A stretch of DNA of 64,000 nt, from positions 459,977,360-460,041,359 of the forward strand of contig OY856186.1 in NCBI GenBank assembly GCA_963693315.1, in the 5' to 3' direction. Shown here piece by piece: positions 23,148 to 34,600 of the stretch. Under the pieces are notes generated by a model, which was not told the DNA's origin, did no database searches, and saw only the letters and a list, made by a program, of their open reading frames with translations. The first letter of the stretch is position 1; the number at the start of each line of letters is the position of its first letter. The position numbers and the translations under genes were made by a program. The stretch is from Diogma glabrata. Its lineage: Eukaryota; Arthropoda; Insecta; Diptera; Cylindrotomidae.

Positions 23148-23197
23148 ACTGGCGCCGAAACAGGGACGGTATAATAACTGGCGCCGAAACAGGGACC
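23111..23197 (+). repeat. Triple 29-bp repeat carrying primer-binding sites
   Basis: Three units start TATAATAAC/TCTAATAAC/GTATAATAAC and each carries a primer-binding-type 18-mer: 23121-23138 (TGGCTCCGTATCAGGGCC, decayed, inside the LTR), 23150-23167 and 23179-23196 (both TGGCGCCGAAACAGGGAC). Spacing is exactly 29 bp each time. The 18-mer resembles the complement of a tRNA-Lys(UUU) 3' end with one internal difference. Confidence 0.85.
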
Positions 23198-26100
23198 CGT
23201 TAGGTTAATTACAGTTATATTTCTTGTATTTTTTTAGATATATATATATAAATAATTTGGTGGGAAAATATTTTCCAGGTTGGGCGTTGGCAAGCCGGTT
23301 TTTTTTTTGAAAAAACTTTTTTTTGTGGAACATTTTATATTATTATATTTATATATTTATATATTAATTGATTATTTCAATTCAGATTAATTAATATCTA
23401 TATATAGTTTATTTTTCGCGTCGGTTTATTTAGCTAAATTTTGTTAAAAAGCTAGAGGAAAATAATAAAGGTTTAGTTTCTAAGGTGTTCATGTGTATAT
23501 TTATCATAAGTACTCTAAATTTATATTTTCAAAATTTAAAGAATTCCGCGTTTCTCTTTGTAAGTTTTAGGATAAACCAGTTGTGGTTTTTTTTGGTAAT
23601 AGGGTGGTGGCAACCGGTTTGGGCCGTGGTTGTCAATCAGCTTTTTGTTTATCTTGAAATAAACCAGTTATTGGTTTCGTTTTGGTTTTGATTAGGAAAT
23701 TATATATTTTGAATTTTGATAAGAATGTATACAATTATGAGGGGTCAGGGGTTGATAAGGAGGCCCCTGTTCCTCATTGTATAATTAGTTAAGACTAATT
23801 TTTTATTTTGAAAAAAACCGTTTTGGGACAGCAATTTTTTTGGAGATTGGTTTTTGTGCTGTCATCTGCTTTTAGTAATACTAATTGTTTTTTTATTTGG
23901 AAAAAAGAAAACCGTTTTGGGGAAGCAGTTTTTTTTGAAATTTTTTTATGCTACCATGTACATATTGTACATATATTTGGTTATATATTGTACACATTTT
24001 TGGATGATGCAATTAATTTATATATGAAATTAATCGTATGTTTTTCTGATTGTGGTTAAGTCATGTTTCTATGAGTTTTAGGATGTTATTAACGTAATAA
24101 AGGTTAACATTGACCAAACAGCTTTTCAACAGTTTTGTATAAGTTTAAATCTTTCGTCACTACTTTCAAAGTATTATTGGTCTATGTTTATGGAAGTACA
24201 GTTGAAAATAATTAATTCCCATCAACTTTATAGAGTGAGCCGGATCCAAATCAATATCTCTACATTTGTCATCATATTGATCCGCTAATGTACGTATACA
24301 GATCTCGTATGAGTCCATTTTAGCTACCACCATTTTTTTAAATTATTTTTTATTGCGATTAATTTTAAAAAATGGTATAAATATAGAAACAATTATTCTT
24401 AGCTAACATTTGGTTTTTGTTTTGAATACAATAAATAAAGCGAAAGATTTAACCTGAACAAGTATATTAGAATTAATAATTTAAAGATTAGTAAGCTTAG
24501 TTTTAAATTTAAAATAATCGTAATTTTTTTTTAAATTACCAATTTATTATTTAGTCTGAAGATTTAATTTAATTAATTTCATGTAAAACTTTATTAACAC
24601 ATATTATATATTTCATGTTTCGATTTAGCATTTTTAAATAAGAAATTATTTAGATTATGGATAAGTTATGTATTACTTACTTTATGTTAATGTATAAATT
24701 CTCCTTTTCTCAGCGGTAGGCCTAAAAAGCCATCCATAGAGCTTCACTCTTTAACATTGATGTCGTTCTTAGATCGCCTATGGCCATCGGGGTTATGCGA
24801 TCGAAGAACATTGGTTTCTTCTCTTCATTCGGCGAGGAAGTCCTCAGGGACGAGGAGTGGTGTTGCTGTGTTTGTACTTAGGTGCAAACCAGTAGTACCA
24901 TTCTTTGCTCAGAGGCTTCTTCGGTGTAATGAAGAGAAGAGCCAATTATGCTTTGCTTTCAGGATCAGAGGCTTCACCTCATACAAATTCAAAAACTTTC
25001 CATTTTTCCACTTAGCTTTTACAATAGAACAATTTTTCATAGAGTTTGGGATTTGAAGTCTGGTGCTCGGGAGCGTTCTACAACTTTCGCATTAGGTTTA
25101 GTTGTAATTTATTTTTAGGTTAAACAAGCACAACTGGGTCAGTAGAAATGGACCTAGTGTCTAATCGTGACAGTTGTGATTGTTTTATTAGGTTGGGGAG
25201 AATCTGTTCTGTAGAATCTGGTCGTTAGGGGCTTTTCCAGTAGGTTCTCACATGCATGGTTGGAGTGGGCTCGCGAGCGCGATATTTTAGATTTAAACAA
25301 TATGGATATTGTAGCCATACTTACTTTTTGGATTGTCTCCAGACGAGTCTTGATTTTGGGAATCTCTTATGATATTAAATAAAAATAAAATAAATCAAAC
25401 AAATTTTTCAAAAATTAAATAAATAAAATTTTTTATTAAATAAATTAAATTTTCGTTAATTAAAATAATTTTAGGTAGATAAATAATTTTTTCGTAATTT
25501 AAGTTAATTTTAGGTAGCTAAATAAAATAAATTTTCTTAATTAAGCTTTACGTCAAGATATAAATAAATATTTTTTATTTTTTTAAAAAAAAAAAAAAAT
25601 AAATCAATATTTCAAAGTTAGGACGGTGCATCCAATAAATAAACATCCTTTCTGAATAATTTTCATTTTTTTCAATTTTTTTAAAAATAAATAAATATAT
25701 TTTAGGGGTGCTATCGTCAATAACTAATTTTAGGTATATATAATTATTTCAGTATATCTGAAATTAAATAAATAAATTATACTTTTACATATATAATGTT
25801 TTAGGAATTTTTGTGAAAGATTCAGCAAAGATTGGCTACGACGGTGGTCCTTTTTGTTCCTTTATAAAGTTTGTTTTTACAAGAAAATCTTGTATGTTTT
25901 CGAATTGGGCGTTCGTTGTTTTTTTTCGTTTTTGTGCTTTCATCCTTTTTACATTTCCGTCGTACTGGCTCCATTTTTTATTGTTGAGAGTTGGTTTTAC
26001 TATTGTTGGTGATTGCGAGTCATGATTTTGCGGGTTTTACCATCGAAATCTCTAGCGTCTGTTTCCTATATACCAAGCCTAAGTTTTTCAATATATTTTT

Positions 26101-26381
26101 TTTATAAAATTAAATTTAGTGTTAGAATCATTAGTTGTCATAAATTAAACATATATTCTTAATCATTAGTTATTATAGTTATAAATTTAATTCTCGGTTT
26201 TTAGAATTTAAATAGGTGTTATTTAATATTACTTGGTTATTATAATATTTTTTATTAGTTATTAGAATTTCTATTATTAGTTTAAGTTTAATAGTGCTTT
26301 GGTGGTTTCTGTCATGGAGGGGATGGCGACGTTTTTGTGATTTCAAGAGTAGAAATCTTGATTTTTACCTTGAATTCATGG
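23198..26381 (+). other. LTR element interior, no retroviral genes
   Basis: AT-rich except for a GC-richer block at about 24720-25300, which has several self-complementary words (for example CTTCTCTTCATTCGGCGAGG against TAATGAAGAGAAG). No gag, protease or pol motifs. The open frame 24757-25056 is unrecognised and its start codon is not ATG by necessity; I do not call it a gene. Confidence 0.6.
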
Positions 26382-27492
26382 TGTAACGATCGCAATAATC
26401 GCAAAACAATAATAAAACCAAATTCATCTTCGTTTTCAATTCAATAGAAATGTATTTCATTAGTTTCCGTTCATTTTTACATTAACAATAATTTTAAAAT
26501 TTTCTAATACTTTACTGCTAGTTAAATTTCGAATATACTATAAAAAGCAACCGAACGTACTCAATTTTATTTCCAATTCTGGCGAACAGATGTCGTTGTC
26601 GTTGTTAATCATTGCTGAATTTTAAAAAAGATTACCCGATTTTGTTTTGACATCATAAGATGGCAAAAGCAAAATCACATTTTGCAATTTTTAAAAATAA
26701 AAAGATTCATTCCATTCTTGTTTTTAAAAAGAAAATGTTGAATTGTTCTTGTGATTAAACATTAAATCAAACAAAAAAAAAGAGTCTAAATAAAAAAATA
26801 TATATCCATGAGTGATGTTGTGATATAATAAATTGTAATTTAAAATTAAATAGATTTTAATAATAATATTTACATAAATTTGCCACAATTTAATAAATGA
26901 ATGGTTATTAAATTATCAAAGAATTTTTTTTGCTGAGATACAAGAAGAATAGCGCGTCTTTATATTTTTACTTGATTATGCTGTGTTTTTGTGACTTCAA
27001 AACGCCATTTTATTAATATCAAGTAATAAATTTGTTTATTCGATTAATTTATAAAAAAATATCAATGGAAATATGGAGAATTATACAATTTAATTGATCC
27101 AAATATAGAATATGGAAATACTGTATATAGTGGCAATAATAATCAATCAGGAATTCATTTAATAAATCCACCGCAGACAAATTTGACAGAACATAATGAA
27201 GAAATGATATTGGAAAATCAAACAAATAACTTAAAACAACAGAATATTGATGACATCAATCAACAGTTAATAATTTAAGGTATTTATTGTAGATATATAT
27301 ATTAATTTTAGCTTAATTATTCTCATTGGAATGTCAGAATAATTTTATAAAACTTAAGAGATTCCCAATTTTCAAGCTTCGTGTGGGGACAGATGCTGTC
27401 CCGTAGCATCCCGTGTAAATTCTATTTTTTTTCATATTAGTTAACAAAGGTCCAAATATAATAACTGGCTCCGTATCAGGGCCTGTCTAATA
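26382..27492 (+). repeat. 3' LTR, 1,111 bp
   Basis: Second copy of the LTR (see 22038-23147), offset 4,344-4,345 bp, also carrying the decayed primer-binding site at 27466-27483 and the open frame at 27048-27278. Followed by AACT of the target duplication. Confidence 0.88.
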
Positions 27493-27496
27493 AACT

Positions 27497-27925
27497 CCTG
27501 AAGACTGAATTTGTTGTATTTCTGTTGGAGTTTCCTAAACGGTCGAGTTCAAAGCAAAGCGTCCCGCGAACAATGTGGCTTTTCTTGCTGTGTCAGTGAC
27601 GGTTAAATCACTGTCAAAAATAGAAAAAAAAAAGATTTGGTACCATTTGCCGATTTCGCTCTGTCAATTCCTGTTTTTTTCGTTTTCGATTATCTGGTTT
27701 GATGTCATATTGGCCTGTTGATATTGCAAACGATTTAATGGATTTTTGTTATGGATCCAAATTTTTAATAATTTATGTTATGTTGTAAGGGGCAATTTGG
27801 CTGCCTTGGAATACAAATATTTTTGTTGAGATTTCATTATTGAGAAGGGAATGAATTTATTGAAAACATTCTAGTCAAACAAAATTTATACTATATTATT
27901 ATTTTATTTTTATATTTTTTTAAAT
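27497..27925. other. Stretch right of LTR element, nothing recognised
   Basis: It contains slightly GC-richer sequence at 27530-27620 but no gene or repeat I can identify. Confidence 0.35.
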
Positions 27926-27929
27926 CAGA

Positions 27930-28130
27930 TAATGGACCAACCTACCAGAGTTCCTGGCATTCCTGGCCAGAGTACCGAATTGCTTGATTTGTTTTTGACA
28001 AATTATCTGGTATGGTAATTTAAAGTATCAGAACTTTTAGGTGGATCAGATCATAATTTGATTTTTACATATTTAAATTTATAAGTTCCTAAACAGATTA
28101 AATGTAATCCTAGTCTTGTTGGGGATTATA
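27930..28130 (+). pseudogene. LINE endonuclease C-terminal fragment
   Basis: Reads QPTRVPGIPGQSTELLDLFL, then after one stop SELLGGSDHNLIFTYLNL. The SDHNLI motif is the conserved endonuclease end of CR1/Jockey-type LINEs. About 70 codons with a stop. Confidence 0.7.
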
Positions 28131-28665
28131 AAACTGCAAACTGACAGGTGCTTACATATATGTTTAGTTCAAACGTTTCTGCTCCAAGTTTTCCAAAAAT
28201 AATACATTTCAATTGATCGTTCCGAAGACTGATATGTGGGTTTCCAGTAAATATGAAATTGCAATACAAATTTTTAAAAAATTCACTTTTAAAAAAAATG
28301 CTTTTCCAAAATTCAAAATTCATATTCTATTTTTTCATGGTTGCTGTGTTTTTAAAACTTTGTAAAGTTATATGAAAATACCATAGCAACAACAATTCTT
28401 TTTACACTAGAGGAAAGAAAACCATTTTCACATGTGATTAAGCCTGCTTGAAAATAGACTTTTCATCTGCTATCATAGAAGCTACTAAATTTGCTGAGCA
28501 ACCAAGGATGATTCACGCAACTTTTAAAAAACCATTTGTATAGCCTAATTTGAAACCAAAACCAATTCCTATAGTTTCTAACAAAATTGAGCGGATAATT
28601 TTTGCTAAAAATATAATCGGGAAAATAATTAGTCATCTGGGCCAGATATTATTCCTTCAATTCAA

Positions 28666-29880
28666 TTCATCGATCGAGTCTGGCATGCCAACTTAATCAA
28701 CAAGCTCGTTGCGTACGGTTTTCATCCCAATGTTGTGAAGCTGATTCAAAATTTTCTATCCGGCCGATACATTTCGGTAACCTTAGACGGATATTCTTCT
28801 GAGTCTAAACTAATTAACGCTGGTGTACCCCAAGGCTCAGTATTGTCCCCAACCCTATTTTTGATTTATATCAACGAATTGTTGAAAATCACCAGCAACC
28901 CAATAAATAGTTTTGCAGATGATAGTACTCTGCACAAGTCGTTCGAGCCCCTTCCTTCAAAAGGTAAAATGCACGAACGAATTAATCCTGCCCGGAGAGA
29001 CGCTGCCATAAACGTGAACAAAGACCTGAATAAAGTCGCCGACTGGGGTGACCAAAACCTTGTCAATTTCAACTCCACCAAAACACAGCTGTTGATTGTT
29101 TCCAGATTAAAGACCGAGTTCCCCAAAGATATTTTATTTAGTATGTGTGATGAACCAATAGGTGAATGTAAAAACATTCGTTTATTGGGTGTCACAGTTT
29201 CAAATGACCTACTCTGGAACGATCATGTAATGGCGATGGCAAAAAGCGCGTCTAAAAAACTCGGCCTCCTAAATAGATGCAAAAAATTTTTCACTCCATA
29301 CCAATTGCTCCATGTTTATAAGTCCTATATTCGTCCCTGTATGGAGTACTGCTGTCAAGTTTGGGGTGCTGCCTCTGTTTCCATCTTGGCCCTCTTGGAC
29401 TCTGTTCAAAAGCGAGCTATACGAATTGTAGGTGATCGAACTTTGACATCACAACTTGATTCCCTACAACATCGTCGCACTGTTGCTGACCTCGTTGTTT
29501 TTTACAAATATCGTCATCAGCAGTGCTCAGATGAAATCAGCGGCATCATGCCTCAAACTTATTCTTACCCCCGTTCCACTCGGCAATCGGCTGCCGCAAC
29601 CAGTGAAACGGTAAAGATCCCGCGCTGTCATACTGGCAGATCGCAGAGAGACTTCTTTGTCCGAACTGCGTACAAATGGAATAGTTTGCCGGAACACTTA
29701 GTCTCAGGTGGCTTCAACCCACAGATGTTTAAAAAAAGCGTTAATCTACACCTCAGAACGCCAGTTGTTGTGGGACCCAGGTCTAGACCTAGGTCTTAAA
29801 AGGTATTTATGTGTTGTTGTGACACATATTCTAAACCCTATTACACAACACATTTTATTAAAAAAAAAAAAAAAAAATTA
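28666..29880 (+). mobile_element. LINE RT and 3' UTR, best copy (CR1-group-like)
   Basis: An uninterrupted frame of 377 codons (28666-29799) begins inside the RT domain (FIDRVWHANLINKLVAYGF) because of 5' truncation; no true start codon exists. It contains GVPQGSVLSPTLFLIYINEL, FADDST (catalytic aspartates), LLGVTVSNDLLWNDHV, SYIRPCMEYCCQVWG and the C-terminal FFVRTAYKWNSLPEHLVSGG, then NPQMFKKSVNLHL, a signature of CR1/Daphne/Crack-type elements. The 3' UTR (29800-29862) can fold by pairing TGTGTTGT with ACAACACA and ends in an A-run at about 29863-29878. Several other 3' ends in the window belong to the same family (2403, 3682, 4738, 11610, 31035, 43160, 48112). No endonuclease is attached, so it is a dead fragment, though little mutated. 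Confidence 0.9.
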
Positions 29881-29944
29881 TTCTTAAAACATTTGCTAAG
29901 AAATTAGCAATCCTCACTAAAATGTTCTATTTGTCAAATAAGAA

Positions 29945-30600
29945 GGTAATTTTTTGGAAAATGGCTTGCGTACAGCCAGTTCCAAAAAGGTGCTAAAACG
30001 GATCCAACAAATTACAAACCCATATCAATCTTGTCGGTTGTTGCTAAAATATTTGACAAATACATTAATTTAATATTATGAGCCTCTCAAGGCGTCAAAC
30101 ACTATATGAAACACAATACGGCTTCCGTAAAGAACTAACCGTCCCTGAATGGAATATTATTCTCACATATGGAGTGCAACATACATATAAATAGTTTGAA
30201 GTGTCTTGATTCTATACAGTATAGAGCTGTTAAATGGATCGGCGATTCAAATTTTACTAATGAGCTTGATTCCTTCTATGTCAATGATTGGATGGTATTT
30301 TACAAATACATTATGGATGAACGGGCATCTGCCTGGATCAAATCGATTGAGTCTGATTCTGCAAACTTCGCACGTTCAGAGTATCAATAACAGCCAATAT
30401 TTTATGGTTCGAGTGACAGGATGTAGATCTATCGCTTGTAAAAGTAATTTCTTAACAGAGTCTGGCATCTCTGGAATATTTTACCGGCGTGAGTCGGTAT
30501 CAAAAAAATGATCAAAGAAAATTCATCAATACTCAAAAACCTTAGTTCCCTAGTTAGCATCGTATCATGTGATATTCAGAAACGTTAATCTATATTTTAT
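29945..30600 (+). pseudogene. Second-lineage LINE RT fragments
   Basis: 29955-30130 translates in mixed frames to ACVQPVPK, GAKTDPTNYKPISILSVVAK and IFDKYIN, the RT fingers, then TQYGFRKEL. 30169-30390 jumps to the C-terminus: SLKCLDSIQYRAVKWIGDSN and FYKYIMDERASAWIKSIES. The middle, with the FADD box, is deleted. The same lineage occurs at 53455-53850. Confidence 0.75.
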
Positions 30601-31034
30601 TATGGTTAACACTATATACAATATCTAAGCTTAAATTAAAAAAATGCTGAAAAACTATCGGCTAGGGGGTGGTCCGGAACCGAACCCCCCCACCCTTGTG
30701 TGCGCCCCTGTTCGCATGTAACATATGTATACGTTTGTATGGACGATCCGTTTGCTGCAAACGGTTAAATTATTGATGTTTGCTGAATGTGTTTGCAGAA
30801 GTTGTTGCTATTGATGGTGTGGTGCTAAACGTGATTTTTATTAATTTATTTTATTTGTTTTATTAATTTATGTATGAGTTGATCAAACATGGGGAAATGA
30901 GATAAGAGCTTGTTACGGAGCTTTTACTTTTCAAAGTAATTTTTTATTCAATTCAATATGAACTCATTCAGTTCTAGTGACTTATAATTCTAAACGTGGG
31001 TGGGTTAACAACTGAACGGAACTGTAAACAACTG
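30601..31034. other. Non-coding stretch with a GC-rich block
   Basis: A GC-rich patch at about 30660-30710 (GGGGGTGGTCCGGAACCGAA, then CCCCCCCACCC) looks like a transposon end but no partner end was found. Confidence 0.35.
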
Positions 31035-31240
31035 GCCGTATAAGTTAATCCATATTCATAGGTCCTATGTTTTTCCCTTTATGTAGTACTATCGTCAAGT
31101 TTGAGCTGCTGCAGCTGTTTTCTTCCTGGGCTTTGCATACTTTCCAAAAGCATGTAATACGAAATGTAGATGATCAAATTTTGACATCGAAATTTAAATT
31201 CCCTACAACGCCGTCGCACTGTCGTGGCTGATCTGATCTC
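31035..31240 (+). pseudogene. Diverged LINE fragment (same family as 28666)
   Basis: Aligns by eye to 29320-29480: AGGTCCTATGT, ATGTAGTACTATCGTCAAGT, and CCCTACAACGCCGTCGCACT correspond to the YKSYIRPCMEYCCQV and LDSLQHRRTVADL coding region, but with many substitutions and stops. Confidence 0.65.
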
Positions 31241-31616
31241 TGTGTTGTTGAGATGGATATTTTTACTTCAATTACAAAACACTTTATTAAGCATCAATCA
31301 CATTTGATGGGCTATAACACATAGGTTAGTCTATAGTAAAATTTGATATTATTTCACACCGTTTCTGCAATCAAGTCTAGTGGATTCCATTTATTAGCTG
31401 GCGTATATATTTGTTTATACTTCCATCTTGTTGAAGATCCCGACTAGCAGGTTGTTCAAGCAAGCTCTATTACAGCCGGATCAGGCTCTAATAAGATAAG
31501 TCCTAATAGGATATTTGCATCCGGCTCCAAACATCAAGCCAAAACATAAATTATTGCCCAATTAGAGGCCTCTAAACATAAATTATTGCCCAATTAGGGT
31601 ATGCACTGTTTGTCCT
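31241..31616. other. Non-coding stretch, short direct repeat
   Basis: AAACATAAATTATTGCCCAA is duplicated 40 bp apart at about 31545 and 31575. No gene. Confidence 0.45.
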
Positions 31617-31724
31617 GCAGCCAAATTCTGTAACTGTGAAGCGATGAAGTATTAAAAATTTCTTCGTTTCTTTTCATTAAAAAACTTATCACTTAACCGC
31701 TTCACAATTACAGAATTCGGCTGC
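31617..31724. mobile_element. 108-bp palindromic MITE, copy A
   Basis: GCAGCCAAATTCTGTAACTG followed by TGAAGCG at the left, mirrored by CGCTTCACAATTACAGAATT then CGGCTGC at the right. Copy B is at 37779-37886. Confidence 0.8.
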
Positions 31725-31744
31725 TGGTCTGATCCCTTTTTCAT

Positions 31745-31850
31745 TTGGTTAAAATTCACTAGAGTTATATCCATTTTAGATATACATATAGTTTGCGAAA
31801 TTTCACATTTACTTTAGTTGTCGCTTCTCGGCTCAAAGACTATTATAATT
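31745..31850. repeat. Dispersed repeat shared with 44500-44600
   Basis: AAAATTCACTAGAGTTATAT, then TCCATTTTAGATATACATA and CGCTTCTCGGCT occur in reverse complement at about 44505-44600. Confidence 0.6.
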
Positions 31851-31984
31851 GCGATGTGACCAAATATAGATATTAGGTAGGTATAAAATTAGCATATTTT
31901 TATAAGAAAATTTATTCTGCGTTTTTGTAATTTATATGATCTGTACTTTATATGATATGAAGTTTGTTGTTTAATTTGTTAGGG

Positions 31985-32745
31985 GAATATTTAATAACCT
32001 ATAGAACTGTTAAAGAATTTTAATCATATTCACTAGTTGTGGAATGAATACAATTACAATGGAAGACATACGCATGGAAAGCATATATTCTTTAGTAGTC
32101 GTGGATAATAGTAGATTCTTGTATGAGTTTAGAATGAAGGCAATTCTTCACGAGGATTGAGTTTCCCGGTACGAGCGTAGCGAGTGAAGAATTGCCTTCA
32201 TCCTAAGCGAATACAAGATACTAATTAAAATGCAATATTTAAAAATATACTTTTTACTGTTTATATTTAATTTAATTTTATTAATAATAATATACTTCCT
32301 TATAGTAAGTTGTAGTAGTTTTTAATTCAAAAGTGACAAAAGCACACGAACAGTGAATAATATGGATAACCATAATAACACATATACAAGATACTATTTT
32401 ATCTACGACTACAAATATTTCAAATAATTTCATTCAAGTTTTCCTGCAAAAGTTTATATCGCCATATTGAAATAAAATTATGAAATGAAAATCAAAACAA
32501 AATATGATTGTTTTTTTTATATGTATTGTTTTTGTTTTATCTTGTTTATATTACTATACCAACAAATCAAGTTTTTAATTTTTTAGAGGAATTTTGAATA
32601 AATAGAGTGGAATGAAATAAATAAAAAAGAATTTGATTTATAGAAAGGAATGAATACAATTACAATGAAAGATATAGGCATGGAAAGTATGTATTCTTTA
32701 GTAGTCGTGGATAAAATATTTTCTAATACGAATTTGTTTATTTCC
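31985..32745. repeat. Foldback repeat, copy 2 (related to 1925-2391)
   Basis: Contains the hairpin 32113-32220 (GAATGAAGGCAATTCTTCAC mirrored by GTGAAGAATTGCCTTCATCC), reverse complement in layout of 2263-2391. A direct repeat of about 65 bp, GGAATGAATACAATTACAAT to TAGTAGTCGTGGATA, flanks the core (about 32041-32108 and 32648-32715). A smaller element is inserted at 32224-32385. Confidence 0.65.
32224..32385. mobile_element. 162-bp element with 11-bp target duplication
   Basis: Flanked by ACAAGATACTA at 32213-32223 and 32386-32396. The interior (AAAATGCAATATTTAAAAAT, then ATATACTTTTTACTGTTT to ACCATAATAACACATAT) recurs at 40345-40672 in an inverted-duplicated form. No coding capacity. An 8-11-bp duplication would suit a Mutator- or hAT-like mechanism, but the TIRs are not clear. 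Confidence 0.7.
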
Positions 32746-33691
32746 CGCGACACGGAATACTAGTTATGAAAAAATTGCTATAATTTATTTTTTCAATTCC
32801 TATTTCACGATGTACCGGAATATGGCTACTGGTCCTAGTCTGGATTCAGTAGGGCTGGATAGTTTGACGCGTTACATTTCTGATCAGGACCTGTTCAGGT
32901 TGCCTAGTCCGGTTCCTATCAGTGGTAGGCCCAGCCGTTTAGTATAGTCGGGCAGAGCTGAATATTTCGTCCTATTTTAATTTTGTCGTATTGCCAAAAC
33001 CTCCGATATTCTACAAGCCCTATTCATTCACGCCATCTTAAAAAAACAACGAATATTGCCGTATGCAAAAAATTGGATTAGTGTTTTTGATTAAATTTTT
33101 TGAATTTTTTTTATATGGAGTTTTATTTTTCTAGATGGCGTTAAGACGATTTTTTGAATTTTGCTATATTGAGTTTTAATTACAAAATGGCGCTACAAGT
33201 TCACGATTTTTTCTGTGCTAAAAAATTTAGAAGGCTTGTATATCGGCGGTTTTGGTATTGCATCTTGCACCTATATATTCTATATTCAAGTCTCTATGCA
33301 GTTTTATTTTCAATTGATAACACTGAACTTTAGTCCATCTGTTTGATTTTAAAGCTGTTCTTTTTTCTTTTTATATGTTATTTCAACCTTAGTTTGGCAT
33401 CCAGAGCAATACCTTAGTATTTAATTGTGTTCTAATATGCGGAGCTTCAACATAAATACGGTAAAAAAGTGGTCAAATGCTCAAATCGTTTATCGACGCT
33501 TCACCATAAATAGACACAAAGAAAAAACACAACCCAGCATTGTATTCGAAATAGAAATAGAAATTTGTTTTAGAAGTTTTTGCAATTTGAGCAAAATTTC
33601 CTTTTTTGTCTCTCCTTTTGAGTCAAGTTATATTAACTAGAGAGTGGGACATTCAAAGTGGTTAGATATAAAGTAATAAACATACGTTTAC
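32746..33691. other. Non-coding stretch, nothing firmly recognised
   Basis: A GC-richer patch at 32830-32960 (GATCAGGACCTGTTCAGG) has similar words near 63908-63990, so it may be a dispersed repeat. No gene is supported; the 71-codon frame at 33425 has no motif. Confidence 0.35.
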
Positions 33692-33969
33692 TAGGGTTTC
33701 TCAAACGGGATCCCGTTTTCTCCGGGATCCCGGGGGTAAATTTTCATCCCGTTTTCCCGGGATTGAATCCCGGGTATCCCGCAAATTTTTATTAACATTT
33801 TTTTTTACTTTTCAAAGATATTAAAAATTTTCTCACTCGAAAATCGAGTAGTTTTTAATTCTTTTTAATCTGTTGTAATTAATTTCGTTCAAAATTAGGA
33901 AAATGTTTTTTGACACATATGGTGTCATGTTTTTTTTTTAATATAGGTAAATTTTTCTGAGAAATCTAC

Positions 33970-34185
33970 CTAAAACTTGCGCTTCATTTCTCTTAATTCA
34001 TGTTTAATGGTTCTCTTATGAAGGCGATTAATAGAGGAACGAGACATGTTTACAATGTGATTTGCAATTTCGTCTGGATTTATTTCATTGTTAGCACGAT
34101 TAGCTGAGTTTGAGCCATCCAGCTTCCGAAGAAAACTCCAAGCTGCCCTACTAGAATGGAAAAAAATCAATGTTTTCAACAGCGT
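33970..34185 (-). pseudogene. LINE linker fragment inside the hAT
   Basis: The minus strand reads AAWSFLRKLDGSNSANRA, then NPDEIANHIVNMSRSSINR and KHELREMKRKF, resembling the segment between endonuclease and RT of LINEs (a WSLLRKLG...ANHIV pattern). Short and isolated. Confidence 0.5.
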
Positions 34186-34474
34186 TACTCCACTTTTGTT
34201 TCCTTGCGGTGTCCAGTGAGTATATTAAGTCATCAACCACGTCTGCCTCACCACTACTGAGGTGATAATTAGAAAAATCTAGCTTTTTAGCGTTTCCCGG
34301 GATTTCCCGGGATCCAAGTATTTAACTTATTTTGTCTTGGCTTCCCGGGATTTGAATTTTTACGGGAAATGAAAAACCCTATTTGTATCCCAAAACATGT
34401 AGCATATGACACTAAAAACATCACAAAAGAATTGGTAGTTTTTGAAGCAACTAAGCAGCGCACAAATAATTTAG

Positions 34475-34600
34475 ATTATACAATGCACTAATGACTATCC
34501 CATCGACATCAATTGAATCGGAAAGAGCTTTTTCTGTGGCAGGTGGTTTCGTCACGAAAATTCGGACGAAATTGAGTGATGGCGCCATTGACAACCTAGT
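34475..34600 (+). pseudogene. hAT transposase C-terminal (dimerisation) remnant
   Basis: Reads ALMTIPSTSIESERAFSVAG, then GFVTKIRTKLSDGAIDNLVF and stop. The ESERAFS...TK.R..LSD pattern is the hAT dimerisation domain. Upstream frames are broken. Confidence 0.75.

Larger units (their letters stand above)
22038..27492 (+). mobile_element. Non-autonomous LTR retrotransposon (LARD-like)
   Basis: Two near-identical LTRs (22038-23147 and 26382-27492) enclose 3.2 kb. The element is flanked by AACT (22034-22037 and 27493-27496), a 4-bp target duplication. A tRNA-Lys-type primer-binding site follows the 5' LTR after two bases. No gag, protease, RT, RNase H or integrase motif was found in any internal frame; open frames inside are short and unrecognised. 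A purine block, GGAGGGGATGG at about 26315, lies some 60 bp before the 3' LTR, but no canonical polypurine tract abuts it. The LTR starts TG but ends TA rather than CA. By size and lack of genes it fits a large retrotransposon derivative that would need proteins from an autonomous relative. The 4-bp duplication fits Ty3/gypsy better than copia, but this is unproven. Confidence 0.85.

Noticed and set aside
24757..25056. 99-codon frame in the LTR element interior
   Set aside because: No gag or other retroviral motif, and no similarity I can recognise; likely chance in a GC-richer block.
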